Source of the DNA: Humulus lupulus
Taxonomy: Eukaryota > Streptophyta > Magnoliopsida > Rosales > Cannabaceae
NCBI RefSeq assembly: GCF_963169125.1
Contig: NC_084799.1
Span: 67,758,143-67,822,142, forward strand
Reading direction: 5' to 3'
Length of the DNA stretch: 64,000 nt
Positions within the stretch are counted from its first letter, which is position 1, and each line of letters starts with the position of its first letter. Below the pieces are notes generated by a model. That model was not told where the DNA came from, searched no databases, and saw nothing but the letters and a program-made list of their open reading frames with translations. The position numbers and the translations under genes are program-made. Shown piece by piece: positions 37,700 through 50,100 of the stretch.

Positions 37700-40026
37700 T
37701 GTAACGCCCTACTTCCTTAGAGCCGTTACTAAGTGAGTTTAAAACGTACAATTAACTCGCTAATTGAGGTTTTAAGTTAAAAGTGTATCTAAACTGTAAT
37801 AAAAGTCATGTAATTTGAAAATGCAGTCATTCACTTAAAATTATAAAGCGTTATACATTTGGGATCCCAAAAACTGTTTAGAAATATTTACAACTCAAAA
37901 TATGTTTAAAGTCGACTAAACGACAAAATTCAGACTCATACAAAACATCTCCCAAAAATACCCCTGGCTATGGCAGCCAGGCATGCCGAACATGTACACG
38001 CCGCTTCACGCTCTCCATACTCATGGTTGATCGACCTTTCCCTTGCCCTTACCTGCATCATAGAGCACCCGTGAGCCGAAGCCCAGCAAGAAAACTCCAC
38101 ACAAGCAATCAACATATGCATATCTATTAATCAGTATATAATAAAGCCGCCAACAGGCTAAACACATAACGACCATGCCGTCCCAGGCGCTTTACCAGGC
38201 CCTGGGTTTGAGGTCTACACCGTGAGGATATCCCAGGTATCCAATAGGGGTCTCACCTTGGCAACTTGCACTCTGCGTGCTTAACGCTGCTCCCGGCCCC
38301 TTGCCATACTCGGCCTTGCCGTTCTCGGCCTTCACCGTTCCCTGTCCTTGCTGTTCTCGGCCTTCGCCGTTCCCGGCCTTCGCTGTTCCCGGCCTTCGCC
38401 TTTCCCGGCCTTCGCCTTTCCTGGCCTTCGCCGTTCCCGGCCCTTGCCGTACATTTACAGATATGCAACACATAGCATAAACTTAACAAATACTTAAACA
38501 AATACAAACATAATTAATAGGGCTACGCCCTGCAACACAATCACATAGGGTCGTGCCTTGCAATACAAACTATAGGGCCATGCCCTGCTCTACGAGAACA
38601 ACCGTTTTCTTACCTGTGTCCCCAGTTTTTCGAGCACCGATTTCCCGAGCACAGTCCTCTAGTCTGAGCCTCGCTGAAAACCTAGTCACATCGTATCAAC
38701 AACATCCATCCATCAAATTATAATCCATTAAATAACTTTAGGATATAATTCTAGTCTCCGAGACCTTGAATTCTATCAATCTGGGTGATGAAATCCATCC
38801 TGAGCCTTAATTATTGGGTTCCTGAGCCAAAATCCCACAAATGGCCAACATTTTAAACTAGGGCTGTGACATGCCTCAGAATAGAGGCAACATCCCTCCC
38901 TACTGGGAGGCGCAGGCCGCGGCATGCCCTTCCTAGGGTCGCGACGCGCCTCAAGAACAGAGGCCTCCCCAGGCCTTCACGCACACGCAGGCCGCAACAT
39001 GCCCAGCCTTGGGCCGCGGCTCGACCCCCAAACCCAGAAAACCTCCATGCAATCCACGAGCTAACCTCCCTAAATTTTATCATTTTCGAGCCTAAATCCT
39101 AGAAATCTGCCTAGGACTCAATTCCAAACCACATAACCAGTTTATTCACCCAAAAACTCCAAGAACAAATCTCCAAAAAACACTTCAATTCCAGCACTTA
39201 AGTTCTAACTCCCAAACTCTAAAAAAAAAACAGAGAAAAACAAGCAGAAGTTAAACTTAGATCCTTACCTTTGAATTAGTTTTGGCCTATGCTTGACTCT
39301 AGTTCACTCCTCCCCAAGCTTAGCAACCATAAAGCTTGAATTCTTATGCTTAATTTCCTTCTAAGATCTTCAACCACCAAAGAGAGAGATAGAGAGAGAG
39401 AACCGGTTTTGCAAGAGGTGAACAGCTGAGAAACTTCTATCTTTTACTTTTGTTCCAGTGGTTTCTCAAGGTTCTAAGTGTATACCCATTAGCCAAAAAG
39501 ACCAAACTGCCCATAAGCCTATCCTCAACCCTTTAATGTCCTAAGGGAATTTTGGTCATTTTCCAAATCCTGCTAAGTCTTCGAATATTCCTATAAATCC
39601 CCGTTTAATCCCAACATATCTCAATAATTACTAAATTACTACCCGTTGCTCAATAATTCCCGAACACATATAATATTCCCAAAATACCCCTAGACTCCTC
39701 CTAAGCCGGGTATTTGACCCCGTTGTGACTTTCTAGCTAAACCGCTCCCTAGGATTGTCTCGAATCGTGCATCACAAATATATCACCACCAACACGTGGT
39801 AAAGATCACAATATTCACAAGTATTATATTTATGCCCTTAACGGGCTAAAATTACAACCATGCCCCTAACAACCAAATGGGGCCCACATGCATATTTAAT
39901 TCACCTAAACATGCATTTCTAATCACATATTCATCAAATTCACACATTAATATAATAAATCACTTATTTACCTCCAGGCATGCTAATCAAGGCCCTAATC
40001 CTTATTAGCAAATTTGGGACGCTACA
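37700..40026 (-). mobile_element. Solo LTR of the gypsy family with 5-bp target duplication
   Basis: TGTAACGCCC at 37700 and GGGACGCTACA ending at 40026. ACTGT occurs at 37695-37699 and 40027-40031, a perfect duplication. 2327 bp, sense minus, no interior. The family block is at 38046-38095. In place of palindromes it has a GC-rich 16-bp minisatellite (38285-38455). Open frames across that minisatellite on both strands result from its length being open in several frames. Confidence 0.93.
38285..38455. repeat. GC-rich 16-bp minisatellite inside the solo LTR
   Basis: About ten units of CGGCCTTCGCCGTTCC with substitutions (TTCGCTG, TTCGCCTT, CTTGCCG). It sits where sister LTRs have GACT/AGTC palindrome arrays, next to the family block. 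The base composition is unlike the AT-rich surroundings. Confidence 0.9.
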
Positions 40027-40031
40027 ACTGT

Positions 40032-42453
40032 ACTTACTCCAGGGTCACTAAAGACCTAATTCATATGCCAAAGGCATATTATTTAACATCTGAGTTGTCC
40101 TCTCAGATTGTCTATCAGTCCGAGGATAATATGTAATATCAAATCGCAGTCTTGCACCCATTGCCCTCTGGAAGCCTTTCCACAACTTAAAAACAAATGT
40201 GGGATATCGATTCAACACTATAGATTTTGGTGCCCTATGGAGATACACCCTCTCCCTTCAAATATAACTTAACATAATGTTATGAATTATAACTCGTTCG
40301 CACATGAAGAAAGTGTGCTTCCCTAGTATATCGAGTCACACCCGCTCAAACTCTCTTACCCACAATCCTAGGAAATCTATCCATTAGGTCCATAATTATA
40401 TACATTCATGTTTATATTAAAATGCTCAAAGGTCATAATAACCGCGCTGGCCACTAGTATTCAGCTCTCACTTGATGAAAGGTTAGGTGGTTAGCCACCA
40501 ATATGCATATTTCAAATCTTACACATTCATGGTTCCTACATGTAGCGAGCATGGAGTGGTACAAGATTCATCCATAATCTTTCTCTTGATGCCAGCATCC
40601 ATCAGAACATATATCTGATCTTCATATCCTAAAAAATCCATGTCAAAATAGTAGAGTCCTTAACCACTTCTACTACGATTCTCTTTCTATGTTTCACCAT
40701 ACACTTGCCCTGGACCTTTCCCAACCTAAGGCATCAGCCACCATGTTAGTTTCTCCTGGGTAATGAAGGATTTCACCGTCAATCCTTCACCAATTATCAC
40801 CAACATCTTTATCTCATCTTCGAACCCCTATGGGTAACCAAATACTCTAAATTGTTATATCAATGTATGTCTCACACTTCTCCTCAAAGAGTATCATTTC
40901 CATACCTTACATGCAAATATCATTATTGTTAATTCAAAGTCACGTGTAGAATGTTTTTGTTCTTATTCCCTTAACTACCAAAAACCATAAGTAATCACCT
41001 TCCCAGCCAACATATGGAGATATCCTAGTCCATGTCACGTCGCACCTTGAATCACTCCAAACTTCTCGTTTCTCAACAACCAAACTGTATCCACTACACA
41101 GTTGTATATATCACTTCACTACATGTTTGTACCGATACCATGGTGAAATGATCAACCACTATTTCAACTCTTAGAAGCCTGGTTCGCATCTACCAATCCA
41201 GACAAACTTCAGACTCTCACTTGTTAATTCAATCAAGGGTATTGCAATCTTCAAAGATCTTCAACCAACCCCTAATAATATCCTGCTAGTTCCGAGAAGC
41301 TTAACCTCTGAAACGTTCCTTGGACAATCTTTTACTACTTCTATTTTAACTAGAACAAGCATAATTCCATCATTCCCAAAATGTTACCCAAAACATCACC
41401 CAAAGAAGTCAGAATTCATTCTTCTTGAACCTTGCTTGCAATTTATGTTTCCTTAGCCTCTATACTACCAAACGGAGACGCTACTCGTGTTCTGTCTCTG
41501 ATTAGGAGTAGGCCAATACATTACCGATAAGTTTAAACACGAATTGTCCCAATAATCCTTGAACTCATTATTCATCAAGTCCACATAGGTTGCTGGAGCA
41601 TTGGTCAGTTCAAAAGCCTTCACTGAAAATCCACAATGTCCATACTTAGTGCAGGAGGTGGTTCTTGAAATGTCTTTTCTTATGATCCTTAGCTGGTAAT
41701 AACTAGATCAAAGATCAATCCTTACAAATACTATCTTGCCTTGCAATAGATTACACAAGTTGTCAATTCTTGGCAGTGGATACTTATTCTTGATAATCAC
41801 CTTCTTCAAATTTCCATATTCAGTACGTATCATCACTGACTTTCCCTTCTTCTTAACAAATAGTATTGGCGCACCCTGTGGTGAGAAACTCGGTCTATTC
41901 AACCCCAAGTCGAGCAGTTCCTCCAATTGAACCCTTAATCCTTTCCCTCAACTATTTTCATTCCATACGGTGCCTTGAACACCGGTTCTATCCCTAATGT
42001 CATCTCAGTAACAAGCTCCATCTCCCAATGGAATGGAAATTTCGGTAGACTTTCTAATCCAACGGGTACATCCTTTGTAGCATCCACTACACTAGCTAAG
42101 AACTCTATGCATCCTCCTTGAGATAGGTATCTAACCTTTAATATCAAAAGCATTGGACTGCAAGGCCCTTTCACAGCACCCATGAACACAAATGAGTCAT
42201 TCAAACTTAAAAGTCACCATTTTCCTCTCATAGTCTATGGTGGTTCCCACTTGTCCAGCCAATCCATTCCCAATAACATGTCAAACTCTTTTATTAATAT
42301 TCCATCAAGTCCGCAAACTACTCCCTACTAATTACCTTTACTGGAAAAGGTCTAATTCTGCCTTCTAAAGGTTGTTGATTTCCAATAGGCAATAATATCC
42401 CAACTTCCACAACATATATATCACGAGGTCTTCACAATATATCAATAACCTTA
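40032..42453 (-). pseudogene. Old chromovirus-like gypsy element: protease, RT and integrase remains
   Basis: Minus-strand motifs in order, with many stops and frame changes. The protease end has DMLLGMDWLD-like sequence (about 42250-42280). RT has [20 protein letters not shown] and [20 protein letters not shown] (41708-41926), then FELTNAPATY (about 41600). The integrase zinc-region remains are near 40500-40620. The integrase core has FKLWKGFQRAMGARLRF and PRTDRQSERTTQMLNN (40048-40248). The gag half of this element is on the far side of the Tat insertion, at 54071-55326. It is the oldest recognisable element in the right two-thirds of the window. Confidence 0.85.
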
Positions 42454-43045
42454 TGTTGACCTAGAATTTGGTGAACTGACACGGAGTCAGAATATGCTTG
42501 ATGTGAATGAATGTGTTGAAAAGAACGTAATGACAAAAAGTAATAAGAACACGATATTTTATAGTGGTTCGGCCCCAGGATCTGGTAATGACCTACGTCC
42601 ACTTAGATTGTTATTGATATAAGAATCAAAGGAGTGATCAAAGAACAAGGGTTCAATGAGTTTCACTAACCTCTGAAGAACAATATAATATTCCAAGGAG
42701 AATTACTCTAGTCTCAGATAATTCAAAAGCCAAAAGTCCCTTCCCTGAGCTATATTTCTCTATTTATAGGCTCAGGGGGAATTACACGAGATTGTTACAG
42801 ATATTCTCTCCTGAATAATCGGACACTCAGGAGATTGTGTGAGTTAATTTTGGGATTTACAAAGATCTTTGTTGTAACATTATGTTGTATGTGGAACCAT
42901 CGACCAGACTGGTCGCAGGAAAGACTGGGCCGCCTCTTGCTTATAATGTACCTTCTGGTCGATACACTAGCAGAGCTTCTCCAGGTGTCAGCCACGTGTC
43001 CAGGGATCACTTGCCACGTCATCAATGCCAATTTTTCGGATAACA
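42454..43045 (-). repeat. 3' LTR of the Tat element
   Basis: 592 bp, near-identical to the 5' LTR at 53474-54065. The outer edge is next to target duplication CCTTA. The minus-strand sense TGTTATCC begins at 43045. Confidence 0.93.
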
Positions 43046-43060
43046 TTTGCCCCCCAAGTT
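43046..43060 (-). other. Polypurine tract of the Tat element
   Basis: AACTTGGGGGGCAAA on the minus strand, immediately upstream of the 3' LTR, in the position of the plus-strand primer. A second copy of its core ACTTGGGGGGCA occurs at 46851-46862. Confidence 0.75.
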
Positions 43061-43279
43061 TATTTATTACGAGCAATAAATAAACTTTTGAGTGAACGAC
43101 TCTTCGGTAACCCCACCATACGTGTCAGAACCCTTCGTGTGTTCTTGGAAAAAGCAACCTACTCCTGTCTAATCACGACTTTTCGGTTCCCCAGTAATAA
43201 TTCGACGGCTATTCCGCTTCCCCATACTTCGAAAAAAAAGAAACTGATGATTACACCTTTTTAATGCCACAGACAAACT

Positions 43280-43457
43280 TATATAACATCTCTGAAGTTC
43301 TCTGTTTCTTTTTACGCACGCCATTACTCATTCCAGAAACCCTAAAACCAGAGCTTTCGTCTTCTCTCAGAGAACGTTCTTCTGCACTCTCAAGATTCAA
43401 TCCGAGAGCACCTCGACTTCCAAAGACTCTTTACCATTCTCCACGATCTTCTTTCTA
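43280..43457 (+). promoter_or_regulatory. TATA box and leader exon of the antisense gene in the Tat element
   Basis: TTATATAAC at 43279-43287 is followed by a leader with plant-like AAACCCTAAAACCAGAG and CT-rich sequence, then a splice donor CTA-GTAAGT at 43458. The acceptor TTTGTTTGCAG at 43870-43880 precedes the ATG by six bases. Inferred from consensus and spacing. A short open frame in the leader (43264-43458) is not called. Confidence 0.55.
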
Positions 43458-43886
43458 GTAAGTCTTCGAATCTTTATGTTTTGTATTTTCGTAATGCATG
43501 CTTCTGTATGTCGACTGTTTGAGTTCATCTTCTTCTGGTTTGAGATGCTTGTCAATAGAATGTCTTGTAGGTGAAAAAGGTTACGAGTTAGTTTAATAGT
43601 TGGGATCATACTTTTAGGACTTAAAATCGAAGTAAAAATTCGATCTTTAGGCTAGTTGAAAAATAGGTTTTTCCTGCCCTAAGGGGAGTTGAAAAAGCTT
43701 TTTTGAAAAGCTTTTTACTTTCACCCTTTGATCCGTTTCTCAAACTGTTCGTGTGGAAAAATTTAGCTTTTTGTTAGAATGTTGCTGTATAAAAGCTTGA
43801 CTTTTATACTCGATCAGCGTTATTCTAAAAAGCCTTTAAAAATTCTCTATCCTCACCTCCCCCCATTCTTTTGTTTGCAGACTTTG

Positions 43887-46506
43887 ATGCCAGATTTGTG
43901 GGGAGGTGAACGGCCCATCGACGACGATCTTCTCGCCCAGCTGCTCAAAGGCGAAGAACGACCGACCGACCGAATTCACGAGATTCCCTTTTCACGATCT
44001 TCCTCCAGACCTCGTCCTTCTCCTCCTCAAATGGCTCGTTCCAAATCTTTAGGCAAGAAAAGACCTGAATCCGACGATAGTCCAAACCCTCCTGCCCATC
44101 CTGATTCACAGGCTAGGGTTCCTTCGACCAGTGGCCGAAACAATCTTGCTCCTAACCCTAACATCCAAACTAGAGCCCGCCCTCGCCATCAGAATCTGCC
44201 TGATGTCGAGTGGTATTTCTCCCCGACCAGCCTGGTGACTCCCAGGATGCTTGCCAACTATCTCAGGAAGTATCCTCTCACAGGGGTCAACCTCAAAATT
44301 CCTTCTGCAGACCAAAGGGCTAACCTCCCCGGAGGTGTATACAGTGCTTGGTCTCGGTATCACACAGAGGCGGGGGCTAGCCTCCCTCTACATCCTTTTT
44401 ATCAGGGGGTGGCCAATTATTTCGATGTCGCCCCCTTCCAAATTACTCCAAATGGATATAGAATGCTGGCCGCACTCTATATCTTGTACAAACTTAAAAA
44501 GTGGCCAGAACCTACCCCCCATGAGGTCAATTATCTCTTCGACCTCAAGTCCAACCCTCAACAGTATGGGACGGGTTTCTTTCATCTTTGTCACCAGGAA
44601 ACCAACCGGACCTTCCTGACTGACACCACGCACATATCCAACGTGGGGCAGTACAGCAAGGAGTACTTCCTTATGCCGGACATGACCAGCAACAACCTGG
44701 CCTTCGCTCGAGGAGGTAAGTGCTGTTTTACTGGTCGATACTTTTCAATCAGCGAAATTTCCTTCATCTTTCTTAAAGTATACTTTGTCTTTCAGGCCCA
44801 TGGTTACGTCCGACCCCAACACCAGACATGGTGTTGAGGTCCAATGCATTGGCCAGGATGACAAACGCAGAAAAAAGCGTCAAGTCCTTGGTTACTGATG
44901 AAAACCTGAGGCTGTCTGGCCTCCTGGCTCCTCGCCATGAAACAAGAGGACCCATGGTAGCCGATGCCACTGCCGAGGGGGTTCCCGGGCAGCAACCTCC
45001 TGCGTCCGCTCCTCGAAGGAGGCCAACGGGGGTTACAATCAGGGAGCCCACAGGCAATCCTTCCGCAGAAAGGCCTTCTGCTCCCCAAGGCAAGGGGAAA
45101 CAAAAGGCAAAAGAGCCGATTGTGGACTTGGGGGAATCCTCTGATGAGAACGGTAAAGTTATTTTGCTTTTAAATAGCTTGCCCATTCCCTGTCACATGT
45201 TTGACGGGGAGGGAAACTTTACATATACTCCAAATCTAGGGCTAGACTTCTTCGTGCCAGATAGTGAGTGTATGACTAATAGAGTCAATAGTGTAGTGAC
45301 CAGTAGTTGTAGCTCGGGTATAAACTTTGTGACCTCTTTTCTGTTTGATAAAGAGATTTTATCTGCCTTTATCTTACCCTTTGCATGTGTTTACTTGTAT
45401 GCAGATATGGCTACTCCCAACATTTTTGACTTATACCAGGCTGAGGAGGAAGTAGAAGTTCCTCTGGTTCGGCGGAAGTCGTCAAGGAGACACAATGGCG
45501 AAACAAGCCAGGGACTTGCCAAAAAGAGTCGAATAGAAGATCCTTCCAAGGACGTGCCAACTGGGCAAACTTCTGCTCAGCCTTCGGCTCCTACTGAAAA
45601 AGGAAACTCCGCCTGCGATGACGACCCCTCAACCTGCAGCTACCAAGGAACCGACCCAGCGGGACGAAGCTCTCGGGCTCGAGCCGTGCTCTGCGAGTGG
45701 CCAAGGACCGCCTTGCACACATCGTGAAGTACGATCGTAGTAAGGATGCGATGGCTGAGGTAGATAAAATGGGGGTCGACCAGATTCTGAACAGGGCCCT
45801 TAATGAAATGGCCAGCGTAAGTGCTTCTTATTTCTTTGGCCTTAATATTTTATTCTTTGCAACAGGTTCTAACTTTTATCTTTGTCCACAGGCCTTGCTG
45901 ACCGCAACTGCTGCTCGTTCCCGTGCCCAAGCTACCATCGACCAGGCTCAGGCACAAGCCATCGAGAGGTACCAGGTGAAAGCAGCCGAGGACCTTTCGG
46001 CTACAGAGGCCAGGCATGTGAAGGAGTTGGAGGCGGTCGTTCAGCAGAGGGATGCTGCGGTGACAAAGCTATCGGAGGTTGAAGCTTCAAAGGCAGCTAT
46101 AATAAAGCAGAGAGAGGAGTATCAGGAGGCCAGCCGAGTCCAATATCGCGAATGCAAGAGACTGGGCGAGGAGCTCAAGTCCAAGGATGAGGCCATCACT
46201 ACTCTTGAGAGCCAAGTAGAGAAACTGAAGCTTGACAACTCCAAGAATCTGGAAAGGTATAAAAATGCGACGCTCCGGTGTTTTTACAACTTCTGGAAAA
46301 ACAACCAGGGCGCCAACTTCGGTTATCTTTCAGAAGATGTTAGGAATGCTGAGCTGGCCCGCTGCACTGCTCAACTGGCTGAAGAGGAGGCAAGAGCAAG
46401 GATCCCTGCTTCCCCAAGCATCGCTGGCGTAGAGGAAGAAGGAGCCGTTGAGGACGCGACCAATCAGAATGCTGATAAAGACCCTCCTGCTCCCAATGCC
46501 TCTTGA
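43887..46506 (+). CDS. Antisense gene of the Tat element, 'putative gypsy type transposon' domain plus coiled coil
   Basis: Plus-strand gene opposite to gag-pol. Consensus introns at 44716-44795, 45153-45404 and 45817-45891 separate exons 43887-44715, 44796-45152, 45405-45816 and 45892-46506, ending in TGA. Phases fit at the first two junctions and the last. Exon 3 has a net excess of two bases: the frame shifts near 45600 and again near 45670, so this copy is probably mutated. The N-terminal half (VEWYFSPTSLVTPRMLANYL, then LPLHPFYQGVANYF) resembles the plant domain known as putative gypsy type transposon (PF04195), a function-unknown family common in large plant genomes. The C-terminal 200 residues are a charged coiled coil ending in an acidic tail. 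The middle is proline/serine-rich. Function is unknown. Its location inside the LTRs means it travels with the element. Confidence 0.65.
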
Positions 46507-47197
46507 GCTTTTTTATTATTTTTTCTTTCTTTTGATTACATGATCCATGGGTCGTGATGTAAAGACAATATCTTTTTTGATTTTGTTGCATGGGCAGCAA
46601 ACTTTTCCTTTTATTTGAACAGTTACATCCAAGCAGTGATGCTTGCGGTGTAAAAGATTGCTTTATAATGTTATAATATTTTCATCTACTATAACATCTG
46701 TCCGCATGACCGAACTTAGCATAGTACTTTGGCTTGATTTAACAAAATATAAATTTTGAAAAATACTCTAAGTACCTTAGCATGCTTTCACTCATTTTGT
46801 TCATGTGTTTACATACCTCATGGTACGCTTTGCTATCGATGTGCCTTATATGCCCCCCAAGTGATCGAGGAGCTTTAGGTCCTTGGTCACTTGCCTTGAC
46901 CATGACCTGTTCGAACATTTCTGCTCGGGTGAAAGAGTAATACTTGTAATACAGCAAAACAACACACGTAATGAACAAATACTTGTAAATATAAATTTAC
47001 AAAGGTTGGCAAGAATGACTGGCTGCGCACAGTCCCTTATAATCTCGTATTAAAAATGGACTAAACATGTCTTTACGAGTGATTATAAAATAGAATCTTA
47101 CATATACGAGCGATTAGCCATACAGCGTGGCTAACCCTCTTTGATAAACTTATAAAAATAAAAATTTAATACAAACCAGTCCTTTAAAAATGACTGT
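46507..47197. other. Region between the antisense gene end and pol end in the Tat element
   Basis: Holds the 3' ends of two converging transcription units: the antisense gene from the left and pol from the right. AT-rich, with several AATA-type poly(A)-like strings. A second polypurine-like ACTTGGGGGGCA (minus) is at 46851-46862. The frame at 46739-46978 is not supported. Confidence 0.5.
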
Positions 47198-50100
47198 TTA
47201 CTGATAGTACTTGCGCAGGTGTTCTCCATTCCAATAACGTGGAACGAGATCTCCGTTTAGGCGTGCAAGTTTGTAGGTGCCCGGATGAAGGACTTCTTCA
47301 ATCTGGTAAGGTCCTTCTCAATTAGGTCCGAGTACTCCAGCAGTGGGGTCGCGGGTATTTAAGAAAACTCGTCATAGTACCAAGTCACCGACGTTGAATT
47401 TTCTTTCTTTAACTTTGGAGTTAAAGTACCGGGCAACTCGTTGCTGGTACGCAGCAACTCGGAGTTGGGCCTTCTCCCGTATTTCGTCAATTGAGTCTAG
47501 GGACTCCATCATCAGTTGGCTGTTCTGGTCCTAATCGTATGTTAGGCGTCGATGTGAGGGGGGATCTAATTTGACAGGTAACATAGCCTCATATCCGTAA
47601 GCTAAGGAGAATGGGGTATGACCTGTCACTGTTTGGTGAGACATTCTATACGACCAAAGGACTTCAGGCAGCTGCTCTGGCCATGCCCCTTTAGCATCTT
47701 CAAGCCTCTTCTTCAGGGTATCTTTAAGAGTTTTATTCACGGCTTCGACTTGCCCGTTTGCTTGGGGATGCGTAACTGAAGAAAAGCTTTTAATAATTCC
47801 ATGCCTTTCGCAGAAGTCGGTGAATAAATCACTGTCAAATTGGGTTCCGTTGTCTTAAACGATCTTTCGGGGTAAACCATACTGGCAAATAATGTTCTTG
47901 ATGACAAAGTCAAGAACTTTCTTGGTCGTGATGGTAGCGAGTGGTTCAGCTTCGGCCCATTTGGTGAAGTAATCAACTGCCACGACTGCGTACTTTACTC
48001 CTCCTTTCCCCGTAGGTAGGGATCCAATCAAATCTATCCCCCAGACCGCAAAAGGCCACGGGCTTTACATCTGTTTCAATTCGTTTGGAGCTGCTCGTGG
48101 AATCTTGGAAAACCTTTGACATTTATCGCATCTTCGTACAAACTCCATCGATTCTTCGTTCATAGTCGGCCAGAAGTAGCCTTGCCTCAGAATCTTCTTT
48201 GCCAAACTTTGCCCCCCAGCGTGATCCCCGCAGAAGCCTTCATGCACCTCTTTCATGAGTTCCTTAGCTTTTTCTGGTGTAATGCATCTGAGTAGTGGCA
48301 TTGAATATCCTCTTCGGTACATAACACCATCGACCAGTATGTATCTAGCGGCTCACCTTTGCAGAGTTCTGGCTTTGTTTCTATCTGCTGGTAGCACACC
48401 GTTCGTCAGATACTCCAAGTAAGGTGCCATCCATGTATCCTTCATTCGAATCTCCATATTGGTCTCAACCGCTTTTATGCTTGGCTTACTCAGTCTTTCC
48501 ACTGGCACAATGTTCAAAGTGTCAGCATCCTTCGCGCTCGCGAGTTTGGCTAAGGCGTCTGCGTTTGAATTCTGATCTCGCCGGATTTGCTGGAGGGTGT
48601 ACTCCGTGAACTGGGCTAGCAGGTATTTTGTTTTATTCAAGTAGGCCATCATTTTTAAGCCTCGCGCTTGATATTCTCCTAGAACTTGGTTCACCACCAG
48701 CTGGGAATCACTGTAAATATCAAGCGTCTTTATGCTCATGTCTTTCGCCATTCTCAATCCAGCGAGGAGTGCTTCGTATTCGACTTCATTATTTGATGCG
48801 GTGAAGTCGAACCTAATGGCGCAGTGAAATCGATGCCCTTCCGGCGTTATCAATATCACTCCCGCCCCTGCGTGGGATTCGTTGGACGACCCATCTGTGA
48901 ATAACTTCCACGAAGGAGCTTTCTCTTGAGGCTCAGGCGCACTAGGCGATTCGCACTGCGCGCTGTCTGGGAGTTCTGTGAACTCTGCAAGAAGATCGGC
49001 CAAGACTTGTCCCTTTAGTGCTGCTCGCGGTGAATAAGTTATATCGAACTGCCCTAGTTCGACTGCCCATTTTAATAATCGCCCAGCCGCCTCTGGTTTT
49101 TGGAGGACTTGCCGAAGGGGCTGGTCAGTTAAAACTGTGATAGGGTGGGCTTGGAAGTAAGGGCGCAACTTCCTAGAGGCCAGGATCAAGCAATATGCTA
49201 ACCTCTCGATTGGTGGATATCTCAATTCTGCCCCAATCAGTCTCTTGGTAACATAGTAGACTGCATTTTGTACGCCTTCTTCTTCTCGCACTAGCACCGC
49301 GCTAGCAGCAACTTCAGTAATTGCCAGGTAAATAAACAAAGTTTCTCCTTCGATTGGCTTTGATAAGATGGGAGGCTGTGCCATATGAGCTTTCAAGGCC
49401 TGGAATGCCTGCTCGCAGTCTCCTGTCCATTCAAACTTCTTATTTCCCCTAAGTAGATTGAAGAAAGGGACGCACTTGTCTGTTGACTTCGAAATAAATC
49501 TACTTAGGGCTGCGATTCTCCCGGTTAAACTTTGTACATCTTTGATCCTTTCTGGCGATTTCATGTCGATCAGGGCTTTTATCTTGTCGGGGTTGGCCTT
49601 GATTCCTCTTGAATTTACAATGAACCCCAAAAACTTCCCTGATCCAACTCCGAAGGAACATTTGAGGGGATTTAAATTCATCTGGTATTTGTTCAATACA
49701 TCAAAGCACTCTTGTAAATCCCTTACATGCCCTCCTTCCTTTTTAGACTTTACCAGCATGTCGTCCACGTATACCTCCATGTTTACTCCGATCAGCTCCT
49801 TAAACATGTGGTTGACTAGCCGTTGGTAAGTCGCTCCTGCGTTTTTCAGTCCCAAGGGCATTACTTTGTAACAGTATAAGCCCGTATCGGTCCGAAAGCT
49901 GGTGTGATCCTCGTCGGGGGGATGCATGCTAATTTGATTGTAGCCTGAATAAGCATCCATGAACGAGAGGATCTCGTGTCCTGTAGTAGCATCGACCAGC
50001 TGGTCGATTCTTGGGAGTGGGAAGCAGTCCTTTGGGCAGGCATTATTGAGGTCTATGAAATCCATGCAGGTTCGCCATTTGCCGTTAGGCTTGGGAACCA

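Noticed and set aside
38192..38507. Repetitive proteins encoded across the 16-bp minisatellite
   Set aside because: Open in several frames on both strands simply because of repeat composition; not conserved in sister LTRs.
45153..45404. Reading 45153-45404 as coding, because it is open in frame with exons 2 and 3 of the antisense gene
   Set aside because: It has a consensus donor (GTAAAG) and acceptor (TTGTATGCAG), T-rich intron-like composition, and a codon-divisible length that makes openness uninformative.
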